DNA of 64,000 bases from JBKPNZ01 sp046732895 (GCA_046732895.1 JBKPNZ010000024.1:1-64000), one strand, 5' to 3'. Counted from the stretch's first letter, positions 16,879-25,636 are shown. Numbers and translations: made by a program. The notes: a model not told the origin generated them from the letters alone.

Positions 16879-18407
16879 CTGCGGACACCGGCGCGCTCGT
16901 CTTCATCGGATTCATGGGGGCGGGCAAGAGCTCGGCGGCGCGCATCGCCGGCGAGTCGGGCCTTGAGGCGGTCGACACGGATCTGCTCCTGGCCGACGAG
17001 CTCGGCATGCCGATTCCTGAGTTCTTCGCCCGCGAGGGCGAGGAGGAATTCCGCCGGCGCGAGGACGAGATCACGGTCGCAGCGCTCGAGCGGGGCGATC
17101 GCGCGATCGCCCTCGGCGGTGGCGCCGTGCTCTCCGAACGGGTGAGGGCCGCGCTCGGCCGTCACCTGGTGGTCTGGCTCGACATCTCCGCCGCCGATGC
17201 CTGGGATCGGGTAGGGGGCTCCGAGAAACGCCCGCTCGCCGCGGACCGCGACGAGTTCGAGCGCCTGTACGCGGAGCGCCGCCCGCTCTACTCCGAGCTC
17301 GCCGACGCCGTCGTGGTCTCGCCCAGTCGGGAGGTGCTGGCGCGGGCCATGCCCGCGCTGGTCGCAGCGCGCGAGGTTCGCGTTGCGCGACTTCTGTGGG
17401 CGGCGAGCGCCTCGGGCGACTACCCGGTGTGGGTGGGGCCCGGGATTCTCGGCGAGGCGCCCTGGCCGGTATCCGGCCGGCGCTTCTGCGTCACCGACAC
17501 CACGGTCGCCCGCCTTCACCGTGACCGAGTGGCTCCGGTCGAGCACGTGATCGAGCTCGAGCCGGGCGAGAAGGCGAAGACGATGGCCGAGGCCGAGCGC
17601 GTCCTGCGCGCGCTCGCCGAAGCGGGCATGACGCGTTCGGACCACCTCGTGGCGCTCGGGGGCGGCGTTGTGGGCGATCTGACCGGCTTCTGCGCCGCCA
17701 CCTATCAACGGGGTGTCCCAGTGGTGCAGGTACCGACCACGCTCCTGGCGCAGGTGGATTCCGCCTACGGCGGCAAGACCGGGGTGGACCTGCCCGAGGC
17801 GAAGAACTACGTCGGCGCCTACCACCTGCCGGCAGGGGTTCTCGCGGACACCGCGATGCTCGCAACCCTGCCCGCGGAAGAGATGGCCGCCGGTTACGTC
17901 GAGGTGCTGAAGACCGGCCTCCTTGCAGGGGGCTCGGCTTGGGAGAGGGTTCAGGGACTCGGGCGCCTCGATGCGGGGCGTCTGGCCGGTGTCGTCTTCG
18001 ACTGCGCGCTGACGAAGTCAGAGGTCGTCGCCGCGGACGAGCGCGACGCCGGCCGCCGCCAGATCCTCAACCTGGGTCACACGGTGGGCCACGCGATCGA
18101 GGCCGCCACCTCGTACCGGCGCTACCGTCACGGCGAGGCCGTCGGCCTCGGCCTCCTGGCGGCGCTCCGCCTCTCCGGAGCCGACGATCTGCGCGGCACG
18201 GTGCGCGACCTGCTCGCCCAGCGGGCCCTGCCGGTTCGCCTCGACCAGGAGGTCGGCATCGACTCGGTGCTCGAATCCGTCGAGCGCGACAAGAAGCGGA
18301 CCTCGGAGGGCGTGGAGTTCGTCCTGCTCGCGCGTCCCGGAGAGCCCCTCACGGGCCAGCGCGTGGATCCGGGTAGCCTCCGGGCGGCGGTGGAGGAGCT
18401 GCAATGA
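16866..18407 (+). CDS. aroKB: Fused shikimate kinase / 3-dehydroquinate synthase
   Basis: One 513-residue chain carries two enzymes of the shikimate pathway. Residues 1-165 are shikimate kinase: P-loop GFMGAGKSS, AVDTD, FFAREGEEEFRRREDE and ALGGGAV. Residues 175-513 are 3-dehydroquinate synthase, which cyclises DAHP with NAD and a divalent metal: ALGGGVVGDLTGFCAATYQRG, VPTTLLAQVDSAYGGKTGVD, KNYVGAYH, the metal-site region LNLGHTVGHAIE and the HGEAV histidine motif. No stop or frameshift lies between the domains. The GTG start at 16866 lies inside the end of aroC. Separate aroK and aroB genes are more common; the fusion fixes the two steps at equal amounts. Confidence 0.94.
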   Translation: MAALAADTGALVFIGFMGAGKSSAARIAGESGLEAVDTDLLLADELGMPIPEFFAREGEEEFRRREDEITVAALERGDRAIALGGGAVLSERVRAALGRHLVVWLDISAADAWDRVGGSEKRPLAADRDEFERLYAERRPLYSELADAVVVSPSREVLARAMPALVAAREVRVARLLWAASASGDYPVWVGPGILGEAPWPVSGRRFCVTDTTVARLHRDRVAPVEHVIELEPGEKAKTMAEAERVLRALAEAGMTRSDHLVALGGGVVGDLTGFCAATYQRGVPVVQVPTTLLAQVDSAYGGKTGVDLPEAKNYVGAYHLPAGVLADTAMLATLPAEEMAAGYVEVLKTGLLAGGSAWERVQGLGRLDAGRLAGVVFDCALTKSEVVAADERDAGRRQILNLGHTVGHAIEAATSYRRYRHGEAVGLGLLAALRLSGADDLRGTVRDLLAQRALPVRLDQEVGIDSVLESVERDKKRTSEGVEFVLLARPGEPLTGQRVDPGSLRAAVEELQ

Positions 18408-18423
18408 GGCGATCGGGCGCGCG

Positions 18424-18864
18424 ATGAAGAACCGGGTCGAGGTCATGCACGGGGTCAACCTCGACATGCTCGGCCGCCGGCCCAGCGAGCACTACGGCAC
18501 GTTCACGATGGCCGAGCTGGAGATGCGGGTCAAGCGCTTTGCACACGAGCGCGGGCTCGAGGCCGCCTTCTTCCACACGAACCACGAGGGCGAGTTCGTT
18601 GAGCATCTTCACCGCCTGCCCGAGCTCGCCGACGGCGCGGTGCTGAATCCCGGCTCGTGGACCCACTACAGCTATGCCATTCGCGACGCGCTCGAACTGA
18701 CGAGCCTGCCGGCGGTCGAGGTCCACATCTCCGACGTCGACTCCCGGGAGGAGTGGCGCCGGCACTCGGTGTTCGAAGGCCTCGTCGTGGGTAGGGTCGC
18801 GGGGAAGGGAATCGATGGCTATCGCGAGGCGCTTGACCTCCTGAAGACGGAGTTGGAGAAATGA
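18424..18864 (+). CDS. aroQ: Type II 3-dehydroquinate dehydratase (divergent)
   Basis: This 146-residue protein converts 3-dehydroquinate to 3-dehydroshikimate. The catalytic tyrosine (Y24 in SEHYGTF) and R19 are kept, as are FHTNHEGEF, NPGSWTHYSYAIRDAL, the substrate histidine in VEVHISDV and REEWRRHS. Two positions differ from the usual family: the first-strand NGPN is HGVN here and RREP is RRPS. Length is normal for the dodecameric type II enzymes. It lies 16 bp after aroKB and overlaps the following peptidase gene by 4 bp. The substitutions lower certainty about its kinetics, not its family. Confidence 0.9.
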   Translation: MKNRVEVMHGVNLDMLGRRPSEHYGTFTMAELEMRVKRFAHERGLEAAFFHTNHEGEFVEHLHRLPELADGAVLNPGSWTHYSYAIRDALELTSLPAVEVHISDVDSREEWRRHSVFEGLVVGRVAGKGIDGYREALDLLKTELEK

Positions 18865-19985
18865 GCACGACCACGATCACGACCACCGCCACCTCACACG
18901 TCGAGCGCCTTCGCGAGGCGGTAGCGACCGAGGGACTCGACCAGATTCTCGTCGGCGATCTCGTCACCCCCAGCGAGACGACCCGCGAGGCGAACGCCGA
19001 CCTCTTCTGGCTCTGTGGCTTCAGCGGGACCAGCGGCCTGGCGATCCTGGGGGCCGATGATGCCCTCTTCCTCACCGACTTCCGCTACGTCGAGCGGGCC
19101 GAACGCGAGGTCACCGGTGGGCTCGAGCGGCGGCAGGTCGAGCGCGGCCTGCTGCAGGAGGCGGCGAAGCTCCTGCACGGACGGGTCGGCTATGACGACG
19201 CCCGCACGAGCGTCCGCATCCTGCACAAGCTCGAGGAGGAAGTGGGGGCGGGGGTCGAGCTCGTTCCCATCGAGGACTTGATCGCCGGCCTGCGCCGCAC
19301 CAAGGACGACGAGGAGCTGCGGCGCATCGCGGAGGCGGCGCGCCTGACGGACGAGGTCTACGCGTGGATCATCGACCGCGGGCTGGTCGGCCGCACCGAG
19401 CGCGAGGTGCAGCTCGGGGCCGAGCAGCGCATGCGTGAGCTCGGGGCCGACGATCCGGCCTTCCCGGCGATCGTGGCCGCTGGGGTGAACGGCGCCCTGC
19501 CGCATCACGAATCCTCAGACCACGAGATCGCGACGGGCGAGCTGGTGATCATCGACATGGGAGCGATCGTCGACGGCTACTGCTCGGACTGCACACGCAC
19601 GCTCGCCGCGGGGGAGCCCGGTGGCGAGGCGAAGACGATCTACGAGCTCGTTCAGGGCGCCCAGGCCGCGGGACTCGACGCCGTCGGGTCGGGCGTCGGC
19701 GGTCGCGACGCCGACTCCGCTGCGCGGGAGCCGATCGCCGCCTCCGGCCATGGCGAGCACTTCGGGCACGGCCTCGGCCACGGGGTGGGGATCGAGATCC
19801 ACGAGGCGCCGCGGCTCTCGCAGCGCTCAGAGGACACCCTCGCCGCAGGCGACGTCGTCTCCGTCGAGCCGGGCGTCTACGTCCCGGGGCAGCTGGGCGT
19901 GCGGATCGAGGACCTCGTGACCATCACGGACGACGGCGTCCGCAACCTGAGCTCGGTCTCGAAGGACCTCATCGTCACCGAGTAG
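18861..19985 (+). CDS. pepQ: M24 Xaa-Pro aminopeptidase or dipeptidase
   Basis: The 374-residue protein is a metal-dependent peptidase acting on Xaa-Pro bonds. The N-terminal creatinase-like domain (residues 1-135) is followed by the pita-bread catalytic domain. All five metal ligands can be placed: two aspartates in IIDMGAIVDGYCSDCTRT, the histidine in GHGLGHGVGIEIHE, and glutamates in VVSVEPGVYV and GVRIEDLV. In many Gram-positive genomes this gene lies between aroQ and efp; here efp is 4.5 kb further on, separated by the stress-like group. It overlaps aroQ by 4 bp. Confidence 0.93.
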   Translation: MSTTTITTTATSHVERLREAVATEGLDQILVGDLVTPSETTREANADLFWLCGFSGTSGLAILGADDALFLTDFRYVERAEREVTGGLERRQVERGLLQEAAKLLHGRVGYDDARTSVRILHKLEEEVGAGVELVPIEDLIAGLRRTKDDEELRRIAEAARLTDEVYAWIIDRGLVGRTEREVQLGAEQRMRELGADDPAFPAIVAAGVNGALPHHESSDHEIATGELVIIDMGAIVDGYCSDCTRTLAAGEPGGEAKTIYELVQGAQAAGLDAVGSGVGGRDADSAAREPIAASGHGEHFGHGLGHGVGIEIHEAPRLSQRSEDTLAAGDVVSVEPGVYVPGQLGVRIEDLVTITDDGVRNLSSVSKDLIVTE

Positions 19986-20125
19986 GCGAGCGCCCGCGGC
20001 GAGGGCGGGGGAGGGGTGAGGTAGTCGAGCGCCCCTGCCCGGCTTTGGGCGCCCGCGACGCATGCACGGTCCCGCCCTGGGTAGGCGCCGGGGTGATGAG
20101 AGAGAGCGGAACGGAAGGAGGACAC

Positions 20126-20710
<585 letters not shown>

Positions 20711-20760
20711 CCCCACGCCTTACACGCCGCCCAGCAGGGCGGTGTGTGGTCTCGCACGAG

Positions 20761-20784
20761 GGGGCGGGGAGTTTCCCCGCCCCC
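20761..20784 (+). terminator. Candidate terminator between the DJ-1-like and SOD-like genes
   Basis: GGGGCGGGGA pairs with TCCCCGCCCC around GTT. It is followed by GC-rich sequence rather than T's, so it may instead stabilise an mRNA end. Two smaller hairpins lie just upstream (about 20700-20745), including GGGGCTTCATAGCCCC. Confidence 0.5.
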
Positions 20785-20837
20785 GTCGCGGGAAGCCGCG
20801 ACGCACGGGAGAAATGCAATCCGGAAGGAGGGCAAGC

Positions 20838-21515
20838 ATGCCCTGGGATGAGTTGAAGCCACGGCAGTTCCCGGCGTTCGAGAAGGATCTCGACGGGATC
20901 TCCAAGCAGACGATGGAGGACCACTACAAGCTCTATGAGGGCTACGCCAAAAAGGCGAACGAGTGCCGCAAGATCCTCAACGAGTTCGACTACTCGAAGA
21001 TCGAGGGGAATCAGGTCTACTCCGAGCTGAGGGCAGTGTCGGTCGACTACACGTTCGCGCTGCTCGGCTACAAGAACCACGACCTGTATTTCGGCCACCT
21101 GGGTGGGGACGGTGGCGATCCTGACGGCCGCTTCGCCGAGCTAGCCGAGGAGGAGTTCAACGGCCTCGGCAAGTGGTTCGACTCCGTCAAGAAGGCGGCA
21201 AGCGCTGCACGCGGATGGGTGATGGTCGGCTACGACCTGAACGACGGCTCGCTGTTCAACTACATCATGGACAGCCAGAACCTTTGGGCCGTCTACAACA
21301 TGGTCCCCGTGCTGGCGCTGGATGTTTATGAGCACGCGTACGTGCGCGACTTCGGCGCAACGCCCGACGGCCGCAAGGAGTACGTCGAGGCGTTCTTCCG
21401 AAACGTCGACTGGGACCACGTGAATCGCCAGCTGGTCCAGGCGGAAGCAGCCAAGGAGGGCGCAGACCGAAGCGGAGCGCGCGAAGCCGCCGAGTTCGCG
21501 CCGGCGCAGGGCTGA
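20838..21515 (+). CDS. Atypical Fe/Mn superoxide dismutase family protein
   Basis: The 225-residue product aligns with the iron/manganese superoxide dismutase family. Putative metal ligands are the histidine in MEDHYKLYEGY, the histidine in KNHDLYFGHLGG, and the aspartate and histidine in LDVYEHAYVRDF. The N-terminal part differs from classic enzymes (no HH pair; spacing to the tyrosine one residue shorter), as in a divergent branch with LYxGY motifs. Superoxide dismutation is thus likely but not certain. The ATG at 20838 follows GGAAGGAGGG. No signal peptide is visible, so it is cytoplasmic. The C-terminus has an Ala/Glu-rich tail. Confidence 0.82.
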   Translation: MPWDELKPRQFPAFEKDLDGISKQTMEDHYKLYEGYAKKANECRKILNEFDYSKIEGNQVYSELRAVSVDYTFALLGYKNHDLYFGHLGGDGGDPDGRFAELAEEEFNGLGKWFDSVKKAASAARGWVMVGYDLNDGSLFNYIMDSQNLWAVYNMVPVLALDVYEHAYVRDFGATPDGRKEYVEAFFRNVDWDHVNRQLVQAEAAKEGADRSGAREAAEFAPAQG

Positions 21516-21589
21516 GCTCGCGTCCGACCCGGGCTTCGGCCCAGTCTGATTCGACTCCGCTTAGCGCCGAGCGGCGACTCAGCGGACGG

Positions 21590-21616
21590 GAGGACGGCTC
21601 TTCAGGGGCCGTCCTC
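21590..21616 (+). terminator. Candidate terminator after the SOD-like gene
   Basis: GAGGACGGC (21590-21598) pairs perfectly with GCCGTCCTC (21608-21616) and is followed by a short TCC/CTT pyrimidine run. It lies 75 bp after the stop at 21515. Confidence 0.6.
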
Positions 21617-21668
21617 TCCACTTCTTGGGCCTTGACTGCGGGGCGTTTTCGGGTTTACTTCCGTGTGA

Positions 21669-22043
21669 ATGGCGATCGTCGAGGAGAAGCCGAGCGCAGG
21701 GAATCTCAACCGCGAGATTTCGCGGGCGATGGTCGCCCTCTTCAAGGAGTACGTCGGCCGCGGCCCGACGCACGCTCGCAGTTACGTCCACGACGACCTC
21801 GTGGTCGTCGTCCTCCAGGACACGATGATCAAAGCCGAGAAGACGCTCGCCGACGAGGGCGAGGAAGACCTCGTCCGCGGCGTCCGGCGAGTCTTCCAGG
21901 GGAAGTTCCGCGAGGACGCGAACTCGATCATCGAGCGGCTCACGGGCAGGAAGGTCGTGTGCTTCCTCTCCGACCACGCGATCGACGAGGACGTGGCCAT
22001 CGAGGCCTTCGTGCTCACGCCTGAGCCGCAAACAGACGTTTAG
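21669..22043 (+). CDS. MpsC/DUF2294 family protein
   Basis: The 124-residue product fits the DUF2294 family: an N-terminal EISRAMVALFKEYVGRGP helix, a YVHDDLVVVVLQDTM strand pair and a C-terminal ERLTGRKVVCFLSDHAIDED motif. In a few bacteria a member (MpsC) belongs to a sodium-translocating membrane-potential system, but most members are uncharacterised small cytoplasmic proteins. No membrane segment is visible. It stands alone between a terminator and the sigma-factor leader. Confidence 0.82.
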   Translation: MAIVEEKPSAGNLNREISRAMVALFKEYVGRGPTHARSYVHDDLVVVVLQDTMIKAEKTLADEGEEDLVRGVRRVFQGKFREDANSIIERLTGRKVVCFLSDHAIDEDVAIEAFVLTPEPQTDV

Positions 22044-22201
22044 CGCCCCTCGGCGCGCGGGTACCTTGCGTTCAGGCCTGGCGACCGTCAGCGTCGCCCG
22101 CTTCCGCTAAAAGCGATCAAGCCAGTCCACGGACCCCTGGGGGGCCTCCGTTCGGGCGGTTCCATCGCAGGCACAACCGCAACCTCCGGAAAGGGATGTG
22201 A

Positions 22202-22255
22202 ATGACGCAGCCTGCACCCATTGATCAGCTCTGGCGGTGCCCTCATGCCTACTGA
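22202..22255 (+). CDS. Possible 17-residue leader peptide overlapping the sigma-factor start
   Basis: A short frame MTQPAPIDQLWRCPHAY begins at ATG 22202 with a good ribosome site (GGAAAGGGA, about 5 nt away) and stops at 22253-22255. It overlaps the likely sigma-factor ATG (22245) by 11 bp in another frame. The sigma start has no ribosome site of its own, so translational coupling is plausible. Whether the peptide is made is unknown. Confidence 0.4.
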   Translation: MTQPAPIDQLWRCPHAY

Positions 22256-23123
22256 GGCACCGGAAAGGCAAATCTCGACACCGACCCGTCGGGCGCCGAT
22301 GGAGGCGCGCCGGAACGGCCACGCGAGCCCGAGCAATCGCGCTCACGAGGAACTGCTCCTACGCCGCTACGCGAAGACGCACGAGCCTCACCTGAAGGAG
22401 GAGCTCGCCGAGCGGTTCATGCCGCTGGCGCGCTCGCTGGCGATGCGATACCGAGGTGGCTCGGAGCCGCTCGAGGATCTGATCCAGGTGGCAAGCCTGG
22501 GATTGGTGAAGGCGCTCGACGGCTATGACCCGGCGCTGGGTCGCTCCTTCACCGCGTATGCGGTGCCCACGATGCTGGGCGAGCTGCGCCGCCACTTCCG
22601 CGATCGTGTGTGGAACGTTCACCTCCCGCGCGGTCTGCAGGAGCGGGCGATGGACGTGAGCGATGCGATCCAGAAGCTGAGCGACGAGCACGGCGCCTCA
22701 CCGACGGTCGGGCAGATCGCCGAGAAGCTCGAAGCCTCCGAGGAGGAGGTTCTGGAGGCGCTGCAGGCCGATGCCGCGCGGCGCACGCTCTCGCTCGACG
22801 TGCCGCAGGGCCGGGACGACGCCGAATCCGCCCCGATGATGGAGGCGATCGGCGGCAGCGAGCTCGGCTATGAGGCCGTGGAGTCGCAGCTGGCCGCGAC
22901 CCAGGCGGATCTCGACGAGCGCGAGCTGCTCGTGCTGCGCCTGCGCTTCGGCCGTGATCTCAACCAGTACGAGATCGGCCGCCGCCTGGGCGTCTCGCAG
23001 ATGCAGATCTCACGAATCATGCGGCGTGCACTGCGCAAGCTGCTGGACGCGGTTCAGGACGACGAGCTGCCTGAGTCGATGCGGCAGGCCGTCTCTGAGA
23101 ACGGCGTCCCCGCCGCCGTTTGA
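22245..23123 (+). CDS. SigB/SigF-type RNA polymerase sigma factor
   Basis: The 292-residue protein is a group 3 sigma-70 factor of the stress/sporulation (SigB, SigF, SigG) type. Region 2 reads PLEDLIQVASLGLVKALDGY and FTAYAVPTMLGELRRHFRD, region 3 begins at WNVHLPRGLQERAMDVSDAI, and region 4 ends in LRFGRDLNQYEIGRRLGV with an SQMQISRIMRRAL helix-turn-helix. Such factors are usually held by anti-sigma kinases and freed by STAS antagonists; one STAS protein is encoded at 29304. The start is uncertain (ATG 22245 or 22302); 22245 overlaps a short upstream frame. It is convergent with ltrA. Confidence 0.92.
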   Translation: MPTEAPERQISTPTRRAPMEARRNGHASPSNRAHEELLLRRYAKTHEPHLKEELAERFMPLARSLAMRYRGGSEPLEDLIQVASLGLVKALDGYDPALGRSFTAYAVPTMLGELRRHFRDRVWNVHLPRGLQERAMDVSDAIQKLSDEHGASPTVGQIAEKLEASEEEVLEALQADAARRTLSLDVPQGRDDAESAPMMEAIGGSELGYEAVESQLAATQADLDERELLVLRLRFGRDLNQYEIGRRLGVSQMQISRIMRRALRKLLDAVQDDELPESMRQAVSENGVPAAV

Positions 23124-23183
23124 GGGTGTTCCGGCAGGTAATCGCGGGCGCAAACCGAGGACGCCTTCGGGCGTCAAGCGCCC

Positions 23184-24377
23184 TCAGCGCGCCGGCGGAC
23201 CCCGCACATCGCCGTGCCGGACCTGACCGCGGTTCTCGCCGTACATGCGGGTCTCGGATGCGATCGTCACGGCGAGGGCGGTGCTGACCGCGGCCAGCAC
23301 GACAAGCGGTGGCAGCACCGTCGCGATCGGCACGCAGGCGAGGAGCCCGAGCGCGAGGCCGAACCGCCGCCGGCTGATCGTGTGCACGTGCCGGTAGCGG
23401 AACCCGACCAGGCCGAGTAGATAGACCGCGACCCCTCCAAGCAGGGCGAAGGCCACGACGGCGTCGAGCTCCGCGTCCACGTCGGCGAGGATCAGCTTCA
23501 TCCCCAGCGCCAGCAGGATGATCCCGGCCACCATCGGGAAGTGCATGTAGGAGTAGGAGTCGCGGGCGAGCTCGTTGCGGACGCGGCCCTCCGGCGCGTC
23601 GGCCAGCCGCCGGGCGGACACGATCGCGACGATGTCGAAATACATCCACCACAAGGCCGCCGCGACCGCGATGCCGAGCACGGCGGCCGTGGTGATCCCC
23701 GCCGTCAAATGACCGGAGGCACCCGCCCCGATCGCGACGATCGACTCTCCCAGGGCGATGATGATGATGAGGCCATGCCGCTCGGCGAAGTGCCCCGGCA
23801 CGAGCTTCCAGCCCTCGGAGCCGAAGAAATACGGCCCGGCCATGTCGAGTCCGACCGCCACGATCCACACGGCGGCCTGTGCCGCGCCGTCAAACGCGGA
23901 CGCGGTCGCCAGGAGCCCAACCCCGATCGCCGTCCCGACGGCAAGCGAGATCACCGACCGGCGCAGGTTCGGATCGTCGCGGCTGGCCAGCATGAACAGG
24001 CCGATGTGGGCGATGCGGACGAACCCGTAGGCGAGTGCAAACTCGAGGGCGAGGGCCCCGAAGGCCTCCGGCACACAGAGCGCCGCGATCAGGAACGACG
24101 CCATGGCTCCGAACATCACGAGACGCACGGCGCCCTCCTCGGGGTCGACGACGCTCGTCAGCCACGCATAGCCGACCCACGACCACCACAGCACGGCCAG
24201 CACTAAAAGCCCCTGCTCGAGCCCCTCCCAGGTCGGGTGGTGGGCCATCAGCGTCGTGCACTGAGTGATCGCGAGCACGAACACCAGGTCGAAGAAGAGC
24301 TCGAGCGGCGTTACGCGCTCGTCTCCTCGCAGGACCGCGCTCAGTCGACGACGCTGCTCCGCCTCTGCAATGGCCAT
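23184..24377 (-). CDS. ltrA: Low-temperature-requirement A (LtrA) family membrane protein
   Basis: The 397-residue polytopic protein has about ten to twelve hydrophobic segments. It carries the LtrA hallmarks: VTPLELFFDLVFVLAITQ near the N-terminus, and FAERHGLIIIIALGESIVAI in the middle. The family was named from a Listeria mutant unable to grow in the cold; its biochemical role is not known. It is divergent from efp, with 75 bp between the start codons, and convergent with the sigma-factor gene. Confidence 0.92.
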   Translation of the reverse strand: MAIAEAEQRRRLSAVLRGDERVTPLELFFDLVFVLAITQCTTLMAHHPTWEGLEQGLLVLAVLWWSWVGYAWLTSVVDPEEGAVRLVMFGAMASFLIAALCVPEAFGALALEFALAYGFVRIAHIGLFMLASRDDPNLRRSVISLAVGTAIGVGLLATASAFDGAAQAAVWIVAVGLDMAGPYFFGSEGWKLVPGHFAERHGLIIIIALGESIVAIGAGASGHLTAGITTAAVLGIAVAAALWWMYFDIVAIVSARRLADAPEGRVRNELARDSYSYMHFPMVAGIILLALGMKLILADVDAELDAVVAFALLGGVAVYLLGLVGFRYRHVHTISRRRFGLALGLLACVPIATVLPPLVVLAAVSTALAVTIASETRMYGENRGQVRHGDVRGPPAR

Positions 24378-24452
24378 CGCACCATCCTCGCAAACGGCTT
24401 GCTCCCGTCGCCGCCGTCCCGGCCCATCTGCCGCCCGCTACCCTGAGCGGCC

Positions 24453-25013
24453 GTGATTTCGACCAACCAATTCAAGAACGGCACCCACATCGAGGTGGAT
24501 GGGTCGATCTACCGGATCGTCGAGTTTCAGCACGTGAAGCCGGGCAAGGGGGGCGCCTTCGTGCGCACGAAGCTCCGCAGGTTCGACGACGGCTCGGTCC
24601 AGGACAAGACCTTCCGCGCGGGTGAGAAGTTCCGGCCCGTGCGCACCGAGACTCGGCGGATGCAGTACCTCTACGACTCCGGCGACACGGCCGTCTTCAT
24701 GGACAGCGACACCTACGACCAGCTCGAGATCCCGCGCGATTCGGCCGGCGATGAGATGCAGTGGGTGCTCCCGAACGACACTGTCGACATCCTCTTCGTG
24801 GACGACCGTCCTGCCGGCGTGCAGGTTCCCAGCGCCGTCGAGCTCAAGGTCGTCACCACCGATCCCGGCGTGCGGGGCGACACGGTCTCCGGCGGCGGCA
24901 CGAAGCCCGCGACCCTGGAGACCGGCGTCCAGGTGCAGGTGCCGCTCTTCATCGACGAGGGCGAGAAGGTGCGCGTCGACACCCGCAGCGGCGAGTACGT
25001 CTCGCGCGCCTGA
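24453..25013 (+). CDS. efp: Translation elongation factor P
   Basis: The 186-residue protein has three beta-barrel domains and acts at the ribosome to relieve stalling at polyproline stretches. It starts with GTG at 24453 and MISTNQFKNGTHIEVDG. The tip loop reads KPGKGGAFVRTKLR, with the modifiable lysine at position 32; no proline lies at the loop tip. The C-terminal signature is close to VDTRSGEYVSRA. It is the first gene of a compact run into nusB (4 bp gap). Which modification, if any, it receives cannot be told from this window. Confidence 0.96.
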   Translation: MISTNQFKNGTHIEVDGSIYRIVEFQHVKPGKGGAFVRTKLRRFDDGSVQDKTFRAGEKFRPVRTETRRMQYLYDSGDTAVFMDSDTYDQLEIPRDSAGDEMQWVLPNDTVDILFVDDRPAGVQVPSAVELKVVTTDPGVRGDTVSGGGTKPATLETGVQVQVPLFIDEGEKVRVDTRSGEYVSRA

Positions 25014-25017
25014 GTCA

Positions 25018-25398
25018 ATGTCGCGCCGCTCAGACCAGCGCCGCGACGCCGTCTTCGCGCTCTACCAGGGCGACGTCACGGGACGGCCTCCAGCCGAGCT
25101 CCTGACCGACGCGAAGCCGTTCACGCGCGAGCTCGCCGATGGCGTGGCCGAACGCCGTGAGGAGCTCGACGCCGAGATCTCAACGCGCTCGCAGGGCTGG
25201 GGGCTTGATCGGATCGCTCCGCTGGAGCGCAATGTCCTGCGGGTGGCCCTTTATGAGATGCACTTCCGCGACGACGTGCCGGTCGAGGTCGCCATCGACG
25301 AGGCCGTCACGATCGCCCGCGAGTACTGCGGGGCCGACGCGCCGGGATTCGTGAACGGGATCCTTGGGGCGGCCGCGAAGGAGCAGAGTCTGTCGTGA
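25018..25398 (+). CDS. nusB: Transcription antitermination factor NusB
   Basis: The 126-residue all-helical RNA-binding protein works with NusE (S10) on boxA sites of ribosomal RNA transcripts. It begins RRSDQRRDAVFALYQGD and has the family stretches LDRIAPLERNVLRVALYEM, VPVEVAIDEAVTIAREY and FVNGILGAAAK. The ATG at 25018 lies 4 bp after the efp stop, and the efp-nusB order is common. Its stop codon TGA is the first three bases of the 62-bp leader element that precedes xseB. Confidence 0.95.
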   Translation: MSRRSDQRRDAVFALYQGDVTGRPPAELLTDAKPFTRELADGVAERREELDAEISTRSQGWGLDRIAPLERNVLRVALYEMHFRDDVPVEVAIDEAVTIAREYCGADAPGFVNGILGAAAKEQSLS

Positions 25399-25457
25399 GG
25401 TGCTTCAGCACCGAAACTCGCGTGTCAGGCGGCGAAGCCGCCGCCGGTGATTCGTGA
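25396..25457 (+). repeat. 62-bp two-hairpin leader element, copy A (before xseB)
   Basis: The element starts at the nusB stop and ends on the xseB GTG start. It holds two small hairpins, GGTGCTTCAGCACC and GGCGGCGAAGCCGCC, separated by GAAA and an 11-nt variable stretch. It matches copy B at 26509-26570 over its whole length with the same spacing. Such identity outside genes implies duplication or a shared regulatory function. Confidence 0.85.
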
Positions 25458-25636
25458 ACGACCCCACGAGCGAGATCCAGGGAATCACCGCCCAGCTGCG
25501 GTCCATCGCCGAGCAGCTGCGCGCGCCGGAGCTGGGCGACGAAGACGCCGAGCGCCTCGCCCGCGAAGCGGCCGACCTGGTGGCGAAGGCCGGCAACGAG
25601 CTCGAGCGCGCTCAGAGCGAAGCGCGTGACGAGTGA
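25454..25636 (+). CDS. xseB: Exodeoxyribonuclease VII small subunit-like protein
   Basis: The 60-residue product is a helical hairpin matching the XseB pattern: QLRSIAEQLRAPELGDEDAE, then LAREAADLVAKAGNELERAQ. XseB coats the large subunit XseA to form exonuclease VII, which degrades single-stranded DNA. The first helix is weakly conserved (SIAEQL in place of the usual ExIVxxLE), so confidence is moderate. The start is GTG 25454 and the stop overlaps ispA by 4 bp. No xseA gene lies next to it, though the pair is usually adjacent. Confidence 0.72.
   Translation: MNDPTSEIQGITAQLRSIAEQLRAPELGDEDAERLAREAADLVAKAGNELERAQSEARDE

Noticed and set aside
20742..20837. N-terminal extension of the SOD-like gene
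   Set aside because: The extension covers a strong hairpin, and ATG 20838 has a clear ribosome site.
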